Assembly (NCBI GenBank): GCA_964036155.1
Contig: OZ038423.1
Coordinates: 38,641,249-38,705,248, forward strand
Length of the DNA stretch: 64,000 bases
Reading direction: 5' to 3'
Source: Diploscapter coronatus
Taxonomy: Eukaryota; Nematoda; Chromadorea; Rhabditida; Rhabditidae
Below the pieces are notes generated by a model. That model did not search any database, was not told the origin of the DNA, and saw only the letters and a program-made list of their open reading frames with translations. The position numbers were made by a program, and so were the translations under genes. Positions 49,702-61,214 of the stretch are shown here, in pieces (position 1 is the stretch's first letter; every line of letters begins with the position of its first letter).

Positions 49702-52700
49702 TGGCTTCCAAAAATAAAGCTATTTTCAAATTTTCAAACGATTGCAAAAACTATAAAGAATCACGAAAACGCTTGAAGAGTCGCAGAAAATTGCAACAAA
49801 GAAGGTTCACAAATAATGAAGAGGGAGAAAAGAGAGAAATATCGCCACCAGAGCATTTCTAATCTTGACCAAAAGAACTGTACAAATATGGGCAGAAGTG
49901 GTCAATTCGAAAAAAGTTGGTGCGGAATAAAATGCTATAATTTTAAAATCTCGTTAATATTTTGAAGAAAAAATGATCATTTTCAAGATTTTTATCAAAG
50001 AATGAGGATAAAATGAAGATAAATCAAACCCATAGATCAAAAGAATGCACCAAATCTCTTGAGAGTCTAAAGAAAACGTGAAAAACTCGCGGCGCGTTTC
50101 AAATCACGCAAAAATGCACATAAATGAATGCAGCAGAAGTGGATCGCACGGGTGCTCAAGAGAGACGTAAAACCGGTCAATCGCCTAGGAGAAAACAGAT
50201 AACAAAAACTGCCAGAGAGAGCAAAGACTCGGGATTTTAGATATCTTTTCAAACCCCTGGTTTATGATAGATTGTATAAAAATCGAGAACTTAAAAAAGT
50301 TGATTTTTCGTATTCTAGAAAGTTGTATAGACTTTTAATAGGTGTAAGTAAGATAGAAGTTACACCATGTGAAAAGCTACCAGCTTAAAATCAAGGCGAA
50401 GTTTAAGCTGAAACGAAGCTAACACATAGCGTTCAAAGCTGGACATCGAACTAGTAAACAACAAGTATCTTCGAGTGAAAGCCACGTTAGTCTAAAGGGA
50501 AAACTGCAGGGAAAGTAAGTGCATCCGGAAACTTGAAAAGGGGATATATGAAAATATATGAAGTCTCCCTTTCATGTCTCTATGATCCTAGACTTATTCG
50601 CTTTTTGTAAGGAGGAAAAAGTTAAGAGAACGCCGTAATGCGTGAATAATGAAGAGACTATTTTCACTTGAATTGAAAGTTGTTTTCGAATATCAATTGA
50701 AAAAAGGTTCTTAGAGTTCAAACGAAAGTTCTCCGAACTTGATCAAACTCAATTGATTTTCAATGGTCAAACTGGTGTGGCAAAGCATCAATAGAACAAG
50801 TGTAACATTTCAAACGGGTAGATTTGTCATGCGTCAAAAATATCTGCGACTTGAGAAGTTCGATAAATCTCGGACCAAACGATAAAACACGACTACTTTC
50901 AAGATCTTGAAAAGGCATTATTATCTAATTTATCAATATTTTAAGATCATGATTCACAAATATCCAGAATCAAAGTCAAAGTTAGGAAATTTTTGATCTA
51001 GATAACCAATGATAAAGCGATAATCAGGAATCATCACAAGGTATCGCCAGGTATTCGACAAAATTCCTGAGTCTTTATGTACGCATGTGAAGATTTACGG
51101 ACGTTCTTTGCAAAAACGCGTAAAACCGGCGCAGAGTCTAAAAAAAATCGGAAATCATCCGATCATAATGTCTCAATGTTATAGCATAAATCTAACGGTA
51201 TATCCTCTACATATCGCGTGTGTTTTTCAATATTATAAGATAGAGACTCTGGCATAAGGATAGCAATTAACGACACGATGGCAAGGAAATATGATAGAAA
51301 ACGATTACCTCGTTTATTGATACGGAAAAGATATTGTTGTTCCTAAAGACTGAGATATACTTAAATAAAATCATTACTTTAGTAGGAATACGTATTTTAA
51401 ATTAACTTATATATTGATTATTATTTAAAGTTATAAATAGGCCGCTAACTGTCAGCGAGAATAGATAACGTTCGGCCATTAAAATAAGGAAAAGATCTCT
51501 TCCTTATTATTCAAGAGCACTTATCAATATGCAAACAGAATTGATCTTAATGTGGAAGGGATAGGAATAAATATCATTTCGAAATTAAAATGAAAGTATG
51601 AAATTTTCAGATTCTTAAAAAATTAACAAAAAATATTAATGCGAAAGAGTCATATAAAATTCTGCAGAATATCTAAAATCTGCAAACACAGAAATATCTT
51701 TTGCAGAAAATGACGTGACCTTCAAAGTCCCTTATTTGAAATTAGGCAAATTTCCTGAATAGTAGCCATTTATCTGCCAAAAAGTTGACTTTTGCAGCTT
51801 TTAAGGAGAGATACTCAAAAGAGTGGAGATTGCGCTTCGCGTCACACCTACATGCGAAGTTGGGATAGGAAATGAAGAAGCTTGTTTTGCTGGCTACAAA
51901 AAATAGTGGAAGATTTCCAGAGGATATAAGATTGAGAAAGAGTAAGTTAGAGAACATCGAAAATTGCTAGACTAAAAGAATAAGGAAAGTTAGAAAGAGT
52001 TAGGATTTCCAGAGAAGAAAGATTGAGAAAAGTTAGATTGTATAGGATTTATGAGAATAAAAGAAACAGTAATTACCGAAAGCCTATAGAGCTTCGAGAT
52101 AGGAACAAGTAAGAATGGGAAAACCAAGTTCGACAATTCCTTTTCTCTGACTACGACAAAATCTCACACGCTCTTTCCCCGATTCATAATTTCTTGTTCT
52201 GCGACAAGTCTATTCTGTTTTTTCATTCATAACCCCAATATTTTTCTGGAGAAAAATGAGAAAGTTTCAAAAAGTGCGTCGGCCGGCGCCGCGGAAGACT
52301 TGTAAAATGACTTGTTGCACGATTTACGCCACAAAATAGGACAAGCAACAATCGCGCATCTTCGAAATCGATCCAGACAAATTTCGCGCTAAAAACTCCT
52401 TGAAAAAAGACTGAAGCTGAATCAAGGTTAAGGCCAAAATTTTTATAGACTACTTTATGTTTCGGGTAAGATCAAGGTAAGTCTAACCTAAAAGTAGCCA
52501 ATTCTGAACTTCCGCTAAGTATTAAGAGCGAGGCTGAACCGCGTTAACCTTAGGTAGCTTCTTGAAGTTTCAAGTATTATCAAAATACGTTAAAGTGTGC
52601 GGAAGATAGGGAAAATCTTATTAAGACAAACCTAAATTATTTTTTTTAGACTATTGATTATAAATTTCTATTTAAAAATTAGAGTATTTCTGGGTCTCTA

Positions 52701-54507
52701 ACTTCCATAATGTTGAAGGATAGAATAAGGAAGGGGTCAAAAGGTGATCAAGTGATGATGTGAAAGACAGTGAGGGAAGTGAATGCATGATGCAAATCTA
52801 TTCTCCTCGTTTTTGCACGACCACTTGACTCTGTGTCAATTGAAAAAAGTGGAAAAGGGTGAAACATGAAAATATGAATTCGATTTACAAATTGTTGAAT
52901 TTGAAGAGAACTTTGTTATTTTCGACTTACCCATTAGAATTTTAAAAAAATGTTAAGTTTCAAATATTTGATAATTGCTAGATGAGTTAAAAAAAATAAT
53001 TTGTCGTCTGTCGCAATTCTTTGATACTAAATTTGAAAAAAATCAATTAGTTCCAAAAATTATTGTAACAGTAGAAAGGTAGATAAAACTACTAATAGAG
53101 AGTTTGCCACTTTAATAAACTTACAAAAAATCCGAAAAGATATTCCACTTCAAAATTTTGAGAACAAGCCCAAAGAAAGGAGTGTTCCTTTAGAAAAGAA
53201 GAAAAATAGGGCTGTTCAGAGGTATATGTCCATCTGAGAGAGCATCGTCTAAAGCTGCTTATACACACAAAATCTCTGACTCTTTGTTAGTGAATGAAAG
53301 ATAGAAAATAAAGAAGAGAGGAAAAGAGTCAGAGGAAGGAAGAAAATAACAAAGACTCTTTCTCTCCATCTCTTCCTATTTGACCAAGCTTTATCTGTTT
53401 TCTTGGATTCGAAATAATTTCCATGCGTTCGGATTTTGACAGGATTTCCCTGATCGACTCTGCGTTTCTATTTTTTCCCAAGTGAAAGATCGATATTTTC
53501 TACGATGAAGGATAGAGAAACAGAGAAGTCAAAGACTATTCCTTGACCGGAAGGCCTATGCCGATACACACACACACACACAAACATTGAACATTGCCGA
53601 GAGCAGGAGGATGGACGATATGTCTTTCCACAAAGACGACATTTCTACAGGCACAATTCGAGCGAAAAAGAGACTGGATTTTTGACAAGTTAGAAAATGC
53701 CGAAAATGGAAAGCAAATATCAAATCCTAACTGAGGTTCTTTGAACAACAAATATGTCGAGAAATCACGTAATGAAAAGTGTGCATTGCAGAATAGCGTC
53801 CAGATGAAAAACTATCGTAAGTTTTCTAGAAGTAATCGTGAAAGCTCAACAATTGAAGTTCAATGGAATTGCATAAAGTTTAAGTTCAGGCATTTTTCGA
53901 GATCAACTTTGTGCATCATCAGTTTTCCAGTTGAATTTTTCTCCAGTTTTAGTAAACATCCTACGTGGCTTATTTTTCCGCTTCTCAGTCGGCAAATGAT
54001 AGATATCAATTATGCCGTTTTTCATCCAAATCTGGCCAGGGCTTTAAACTTTCTAGCTTCTCGTTCGTTCTCTCGCTCTTCCTTCCTCAATGTATCTAGC
54101 TTTAGATGTTGTGCAAAACGAGGAGACCAGTGCAGTGATAGTATACTGGTTTAGAAAAATCATTTGGCAGCGGTCACAATTCTTTTCTTTGCAATCATTT
54201 TTGGTATAATTCGCTTCAAGAGACTAGAGAAAGTTGGAATCGAGAGACGAATGAAGAATGGTAGTCAAGGCCAGATTTGGATGAAAACAGAATAGCGTGT
54301 TGTGATGTAGGGGTCAAGATCGAAAGATAAAAAGACAATTGGATCTTCAGAGAAAAAGAGGTAAGATCGGTCAGAAAGCTGAATCACCTAATGATAATGC
54401 GATAAGGAATCGGAACACAGTCAATCGATAACCTGATAGGATATCCTGCCTTATCACTTCATTATTTTCCCATCAGTATTCTATCTTCCTAAGCTGATAA
54501 ATTCAAA
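49702..54507. other. 4.8 kb region without a supported gene
   Basis: AT-rich spacer upstream of both flanking genes. It holds a (CA)n run at 53566-53582 and a small GC-rich patch near 52278-52300 (GTCGGCCGGCGCCGCGG). Open frames are short and have no recognisable content. Confidence 0.5.
53566..53582. repeat. CA dinucleotide microsatellite
   Basis: About eight CA units. Confidence 0.8.
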
Positions 54508-57500
54508 ATGAAGTTCTTATTATTTTTATTCGTGATATTCTACTTCAAGTCAAGCAATGCCGGAAAAGTCGGTGAAGCGTTTGAAAGTTTAGCGGGTATG
54601 GCCTTGAATGACGATGGGTCAGAGGTGAGCTTCTAGAATCTTCCGAAAAATAGCCAATATTTTAGTCCAAGCAAATGAGCAGCGAAGAGTTCAGTGAAAA
54701 AATGCATACGCTGACTGATTTGGTAAGTTCTAGAAAAATTCTGGAAAAATAGCTTTTTTTTCTAGACTTCGAATTTATTTGCCAAAATGATGCAGTTGGT
54801 TCCTCATGTAGGGGTTATTTTAAAATAAATTTGAGAAATTTCATTTTTAAGTCCGAGAATGTTCACCCTCCCGAAATCGAGGTGAAAACTTATTCATCGG
54901 ATGATGGCGCAGGACACAAGGCGCCGAGTCTCGTTTCATCGATTGTAGATTCGATAGGGGGAATTCCGTTCAACATGAATGCCGCTGACATACACGGGTA
55001 TGGTCGTTTGCAAAGCTGTAAAAAGAAGCTTCAATATTGCCTTCTAATCTATGATTTCATCAGTCAAGGGTTTTGAAACATAGAACTTTTCCATATCATA
55101 TCCCGTACACAAGGGCCTCCTGTATTTTACCCTTACCCTTTTGTACCTTCTACCCTTTTTTCTCGTTGCTATTTTCCAGAAAAAGGGACAAAAAGCTACA
55201 AGAGGGTAAGGATAGTTTAGGGATAAAAGGTACAAGGGGCCCACCACACAAAGGTGTCACAAACCATTCATCATAAAGAGGGAAATTCATGTGTGATGGT
55301 TGATTGAAGACATTGGACGACTTTGATATTTCGAAGAAGCGCGATTTTTCAGAGAGCACGTCTGCGTTCGAGAAATCAACCGCGCTCTACCGCCGGATGC
55401 CGAGGGCGTTTCGACGTTGAAGAAGTGCTTCAGATACACTAACGCTAGGAAGTGCGTCAATCGAAGGATTACTCCAGCGGTAATTAGTCATTTTATCACA
55501 ATTAGAGTTGCCAGAGTAGAGAGAGTGCATTGACTATTGTTGACGCCGAAATCTGAGAGGTGTGCAAAGTGGTACACAGTTATTTTAGTGGTTAGAAAAG
55601 CGAGAAATAACACGCAAAAAGATGAGAGACTGACCTAAAATCATCCTTTCCCCCTCATTTTCGGTATCAGCAATATAGAACATCCTCTTCTAAATATGCA
55701 ATGTTTCTGAAACGTTGTTTTTTAACAATTAAATTATTCAACTTAGGGCGGTAGAGAAACCATCCGACTCTACGAGTGCTGCCAGGGCTACACGACGAAA
55801 GACATCATGGAGGATGGGTGTCGATTAGGTCATTTCCGTTAAGTTATTCGAAAACGATGTCAATTCTCACGCTCGGATTAATTCAAACAAAAATCCTATA
55901 TTTCTATCCGAAATCCTAAAACATATCCATAAAAATCGCGATTCCAGAGCGCTCTAACGACTCTACTCTTTCTCTGCTGAATTCCGACTCTGAAGGCCAG
56001 GTCACAGCAATTTCCTATCAGAATACCGTGGTATTTAAATCCATAAGACCTGATTTTAATTTTCAAAATTAGTTCTATACTCTGCCCGGAATTCAACACA
56101 TCTTCGACTGGGAGGACGGTCAAAATTTGACGACGAAGACTGGAGATACGATTTACGTCTCCCAACTTCCGACTTCAAATGGATTAATTGTTAGAAAGGT
56201 TGATTTCATTTAAAAGAAATCGAAATTTAGGAGACCCGACTAAATTGCGTTCCTGTTGTGAATAGCATCGAAGGCACCGGAGGCATTGTGCATGAAGTAT
56301 CGGACCCGATGATACATTCGGCTCACAGAAATCTCATGGACATCATTAGCAAGGATTCCAGATTCACTATTTATAAATCACGTAGGGGGATATCTTATTT
56401 TAAATTCACGATACGTCAAATTCAGTGCTCGACGAAAGTCTCCAAGACGCCTTATCTGATTCGTCAAAACTCTTCACAATATTCGCATTCACGAACGAAG
56501 CCTTTGAAGTGCTATCGAAGGACATTAAGTCTCAGATAATGAGCAAGGAGGGATGCGTTACAGGTTAACTGCCTTCTAAAAATATGCTTCTGAAGCTCTT
56601 GGACTGATTGTTGTATTCCTGAATAATAAAGCAATAGGTCCAGTAAGGAAAGTGTAAACATCGAAATTTTCTCTATTGTATTCCAAAATATTCCGTGATG
56701 GAAACCAGTCTAATTGAAAACTGATTTTTCTAATAGATGACATTGTCAAATTTAGACTTGATCAAAGGCCTGATCCTTCGTGGTGGTCACTGCTCTCGCG
56801 AGCTCCACACCCAAAGGGCTATCGATGGAAATCAACTCGCCATTACAAATTCGGTAATTAGTCAATTAACCTTTCTAAAATCACATACCATCTTTAGATG
56901 ACCAAGATCACTGTTATGGGAAGTAAAATAGTCGACAAAGACTTCGTAGCGGAAAACGGCGTGCTCCACGTCATAGATGAAATTCCCTTGCGGGAAGAAT
57001 GTAGGTTTTCTCCGTTTTTGAAAAAATAGGTAATTTTTAGTTCTATCCTGGAAGAATACCCTCAGACTCTACAACGAAGATCTATTCGAGATTGTGGATA
57101 AACTTCCAGAAGCTCGACTTCCAATGCCCCTGACTATCTTCATACCGGAGAACAACAGCACGGTTGAGGTTAGACTTTTAAAAAATTCTAATAAAAAACC
57201 TAATCCAGATGACACCCGAAATGGCTCTGAATCAGATAGCGCCTGGATACGTTCATCTGTCATCCAGTAGGAACAAAATCACTACTCTGGGCAATAGTTC
57301 GGTAATATAGTTCAAAAGTTCCTATACTTCAAAATGCAGTTTTTAAACGATAGTGTATACAGTAATTATGTGTCAAATAGTCCGAATCGAATTTTTTAGC
57401 TGTTCATCTCATCCCCTCCCTCCTCGCCGTTTTCCTTCCGCATGTCTGGAACGCTTTTGCCGGCCGATAGTTTGAGAATAGGGTGTGTAACGGTACGACG

Positions 57501-58422
57501 AAGCCAACAAGTCTGCAATGCACTGATGCATTTCACGGAAACCGTCAGTAAAGCTTAAATTTGTCGTAAAGGATACACATCTAGGCCTTCCACTTCACCA
57601 CTGAAACGATCGAGCAGTATCTATCTCAGAACCCGGAGTTCAGCAAATTCTACAAGTTCGAATTTTCCAAGCATCATCATAAGTTTAAACTAAATCGTTC
57701 AGTTTGTGGGCGGAATCTACGATATCTGAGAGACTAGAAAATCATCCGGCGATCACAGTATTCGCACCGACGAACGACGCTTTCTCGAATAACTTTTACA
57801 GGAGATTGCAAAGTGACCCACAAGCTCTGGATATTTTCGTCGGAAGACATGTTGTAACTGGTAAGTACGCTTAATTTGAATGGCCTCTTATATTCCACAC
57901 CCATCTTTTTCTCTTTCTCTACCTTTCTCCCCTAGTCTCTCATCAAAAAGTGGGTGTGGACTACAGAAGGCCAATTTGAATATAAATGGCTCGCCTCAAC
58001 ATGAACACGGTCTAAATCTACATCATTGAATGATAAATTCTCTAAAACATCTTTTTTCAACTTCAAAAGTGAAACTTTTCAGAAGCCATTTGCGAATCTG
58101 ACCTAAGAAGGAGCGCCGACGAAATTCGGTTGCAAGTCTTTCAGAACCTCAACGGCGAAGCACTACACCCCACCCAAAATGGAGCGAAGCAAATTATTCT
58201 ATCGGGGACTATCATTGAAGTAAACCGAATTAAATCAACACGAAAAGTTGGTGATAACTTGAGGACTCGCCAAAGCTCCTGAGAGACGGGTTGATCTATC
58301 GATTGGAAGCGATTATCGATAAAGAGTATCGGGAGATCCGACCGAATTGGCGACAAAGGCATAGGTCCTTCGGAAACCCAACTTCACTACTTGATTACCT
58401 ATTCAACTCAAAGAAGGCGTGA
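54508..58422 (+). CDS. Secreted EMI/fasciclin-domain protein (TGFBI/periostin-like)
   Basis: Nineteen exons: 54508-54624, 54666-54722, 54766-54807, 54852-54997, 55353-55479, 55747-55828, 55948-56000, 56073-56198, 56231-56381, 56426-56563, 56756-56853, 56898-57000, 57041-57168, 57209-57301, 57400-57543, 57585-57655, 57703-57860, 58083-58219 and 58264-58422. All phases agree and give 709 residues, near the 683 of human TGFBI. Residues 1-18 are a signal peptide (MKFLLFLFVIFYFKSSNA). Residues about 122-191 are a cysteine-rich EMI-like module (EHVCVREIN, CFRYTNARKC, YECCQGY). Four fasciclin (FAS1) repeats follow; signatures include GGIVHEVSD, LFTIFAFTNEAFEVL, NGVLHVIDE, CVTVRRSQQVCNALMHF and ITVFAPTNDAFS. 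The first repeat looks shortened at its start. These proteins bind collagen and integrins in the extracellular matrix. Two junctions were chosen by frame: the small exon 55948-56000 and the TTGAG acceptor at 58262-58263. Confidence 0.9.
55113..55242. repeat. Imperfect inverted repeat in the fasciclin gene intron 4
   Basis: The left arm begins GGGCCTCCTGTATTTTACCC. The right arm, read in reverse complement, begins GGGCCCCTTGTACCTTTTAT, giving about 25 loosely paired bases around a 75-80 bp centre. It is MITE-like, but no second copy was seen in the window. Confidence 0.5.
55536..55674. mobile_element. MITE-like element, family C, copy 2 (intronic)
   Basis: It lies in intron 5 of the fasciclin gene. 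The ends ATTGTTGACGCCGAAATCTG and GGTATCAGCAAT are degraded inverted repeats. The interior matches 47233-47380 almost base for base over about 95 bp (TTATTTTAGTGGTTAGAA, CGCAAAAAGATGAGAGACTG, CTAAAATCATCCTTT). Confidence 0.85.
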
Positions 58423-58501
58423 TGAACTTCAACTATTTGATCTCTAAACTTCGTAATAAATTCGTCTAACAGTAACGAGCAGTAGCTAGTGCACTAACTT
58501 T

Positions 58502-58507
58502 AATAAA
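58502..58507 (+). terminator. Poly(A) signal of the fasciclin gene
   Basis: AATAAA lies 80 bases after the stop codon; a second AATAAA at 58455-58460 is an alternative. Confidence 0.5.
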
Positions 58508-59951
58508 GTCTATTTTTCCCAGTTACTTTTGCAACATACCCTAAACCAAATATATTTTCATTTCTTTATGTTCATACACATTCCCAAAATACTCTCGGGT
58601 GTACATGCTATGATGATTTGCTCTCATAGAAAAGGAAATACAACATCTCAAGAAAATGCTGTGTTCGCCTAGTCTAGAGAACCAGGACTTTGCTTGGATT
58701 CAGGCAAAGATCCAGGAAGAACTTACCCCCTGGCCAGGTATGTTTTATTCTCTGCCACGCCGAGGTTTCAGTATCGGTCGACTACTTTTCTGCTTTTGGA
58801 TATTTTCTGAACCTTCACTCCTCCAAAAATTCACTACTCTTTCCAAGTCCTACAAAACTCTCTTCCACCTCCTTCAAAGTTACAATATTTCCCTTAATCT
58901 GATTCTCTAACTCCGAAAACTTCATCATATTTCCAGGCCTTTCAAAATATTCGCTTATCTTTTGAGTCTCTCGATTTTCCTCGATATTTCTCGACCAACT
59001 TACCTTTGCCAGCCCCAAAATGACCGGAAGCGTTGGCAGTCGCGCGTGGCTTGGCTGTCCTACCTTCATCTTCACTTGGGTGTAAGTGAAATGCCAAAAC
59101 GGACCTCTAGCAGCAGCAGCAAGCTCAATAAGAACCACTGCTATACATATGCAATGATCATGAAAAACGGATTTCGACTTTCATACTTCATGGCTTGAAT
59201 TTTTGGCTTTCACATCTTCATATATTCTTTAAATTTCTTATAAGTTTGGCGACTTTACATCTAGTATTGAGGGAGTTTTTCAGCATGATCAGGTAGATGT
59301 CAAATATCCACAAAAATTCATTATTTTTAACACATTTCTCAGGACTCACAAATTCTATATCTATAAGAAGCTTTTACCTCTTTAAGATGTTCAGGACATT
59401 TAATAAATTAGAAAAAAAAGTTCTTGATTTCCCATATTCATAATATCCACCTTCCAAGTTGCCGATAGTCACATGACTTCGTGGATGCTCCAATCCGCAT
59501 TTTGACACAATAATTGTGGGTGGTGGTGGGTTTTTGAGCTTCCCTTCCATGCACCTGAGAAACCCCAGGTAATATTGCTTCCACTACCCTACTTTTCTCC
59601 TTCCTGTGCATGCACTCTTACTTCCTTTCATTCCCCTTTCTTTCTTGAGTACATGTGCGTTTTTCAGCATAACCATCTTAGAGCATAGGATATGGATAGA
59701 TTTTTTGCGCGTTTCATAAGTAACATTGTGATATTTCGTAACTTTTTCCTTTTCCCCTTTGTTATCGTTTCATTGTCAAAATTGCAAATTATTCCAGGCT
59801 TTCAAAACTCTGCAACCTAGAGTCTTTCGTCTTGCTGTGATCTAGTAGCTTTATTGGTCTTTCAACATTTTTCTTCATTTTCTATTTTTGCAGGTAAGTG
59901 CCCAAATTTTCCTTTAATCTCGATAAAATTCAGTGCACAATTTCGCCCAAA
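58508..59951. other. Spacer between the fasciclin gene and the next plus-strand gene
   Basis: It contains C/T-rich promoter-like DNA around 59520-59900. At 58656-59140 there are exon-like fragments on both strands that I could not build into a gene (see findings). Confidence 0.4.
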
Positions 59952-60800
59952 ATGCCTGCCGAGTCTGGAGGGATTTTAGCGACGGCGTTAAAAGAGTTAC
60001 GTGAGCAAGGAAGTGATGATTTACAAAGACTGGTAGGACCTACGAAGTTTCTGAAATAAAAATCATGAGGCTTTAGTACGGAGTCCCGATGCCAAAGAGG
60101 CCTAGAACCGCAGAGTCTCCGGGCATTCTGGGACTCGCCTTGAAAGAAGTCTCCCAGACTATAGAGGATTTGAAAAGTGATGCGTAAGTTTACATGGAAT
60201 CGTAAAATGCTTCATGGGTTTCCAAGTCTTATACTGATAAAATTGCATAAATTTTTAGTCGTATTAAATAGAATATTTTTAAAAATACTAATGCCAGAGT
60301 CTTCTTTTCCTTTTAAAGATTTCAAGACTTGTAGCTTTTGATTATAATAAGTTTCATACGGTTTCGCTCAACAGAATAGCGGAATCCTTATATATTCGCT
60401 CTGCTACATCCTTGGATTGCTAAAACTCGTTAATTTTACTGGTCATCATCTAGAGAATTCAACTTCATGCTTTGTTGTCTTTCATTGTGATGTTTCAGAG
60501 AGCGACCTGACACCCGTCAAGGTATTATTGGCAAGGCTCTCGAGCAACTCCAGCATACTAATTATCAGAGCAAGGTGATTTTTGAAAGTTCATGTCTTGG
60601 TCTATGATTTTTTGTGTAAATTTTAGTTCCAAGATCGTCGTATGTCGTTGAAAAGGGCTCTATCGGCCGAAGACATAACCGAAAATAGACAAGGAATGAT
60701 AGCCAAGTTGCTGAAGACACAGAATCCAGAGGAGTTGGAGGCTTTAGGATTAACGGTTAGACAAGTGGCTGTGTTTGAAAGTTCGGCAAAACCAAAGTGA
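59952..60800 (+). CDS. Small protein with four related GI(L/I)xxALK motifs (alternatively the 5' part of trp-4)
   Basis: Four exons, 59952-60032, 60077-60183, 60499-60574 and 60627-60800, join in phase to a 145-residue protein ending at TGA 60798-60800. I do not recognise it. It contains four diverged copies of one helical motif: GILATALKELREQGSDDLQRL, GILGLALKEVSQTIEDLK, GIIGKALEQLQ and GMIAKLLKTQNPEELEALGL. A basic PKRPR lies between the first two and could be a nuclear localisation signal. There is no signal peptide or membrane segment. The last exon could instead stop at a donor (ACG/GTTAGA, after 60755) in phase 0 and splice to the trp-4 exon at 61395, which also starts in phase 0; the protein would then be an extended N-terminus of trp-4. 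The choice between a separate gene and a trp-4 isoform is not settled by the sequence. Confidence 0.6.
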
Positions 60801-61214
60801 AAATAACAATAGCTTCAGTTTCATGTCCAAGTTTTTGAAACATGTTAAATTTATCCTGGCCATCAAAACCAACAGGACCACACACAATGCTAAATTGTCA
60901 TCATTTTTCTTGATTAGTTTCATTAGTCTGCTCACTTTTCGCGTCAATTTACAATTTCATTCCCACATTCAATCATTGTGGCTTTTGCGCGTTTTACACC
61001 GACTTTATGACCGTAAAAGTTACGCTTCCAAGCGCAAAAGTTCTGTAGAGAGATGCGAAATTACGCCATCTAGCTGGCTTAAATTAAATTTTCATCTAAC
61101 CCAAAAAGGAAGTTTTTGTTTTCTAATTCATTAGGGCAAATTGGCCTATCCACAACAACTGACCTTGTCTGAGGTCTAGTTTGACCAGATTTTTTTTTAA
61201 TCTGAAAATTCACT

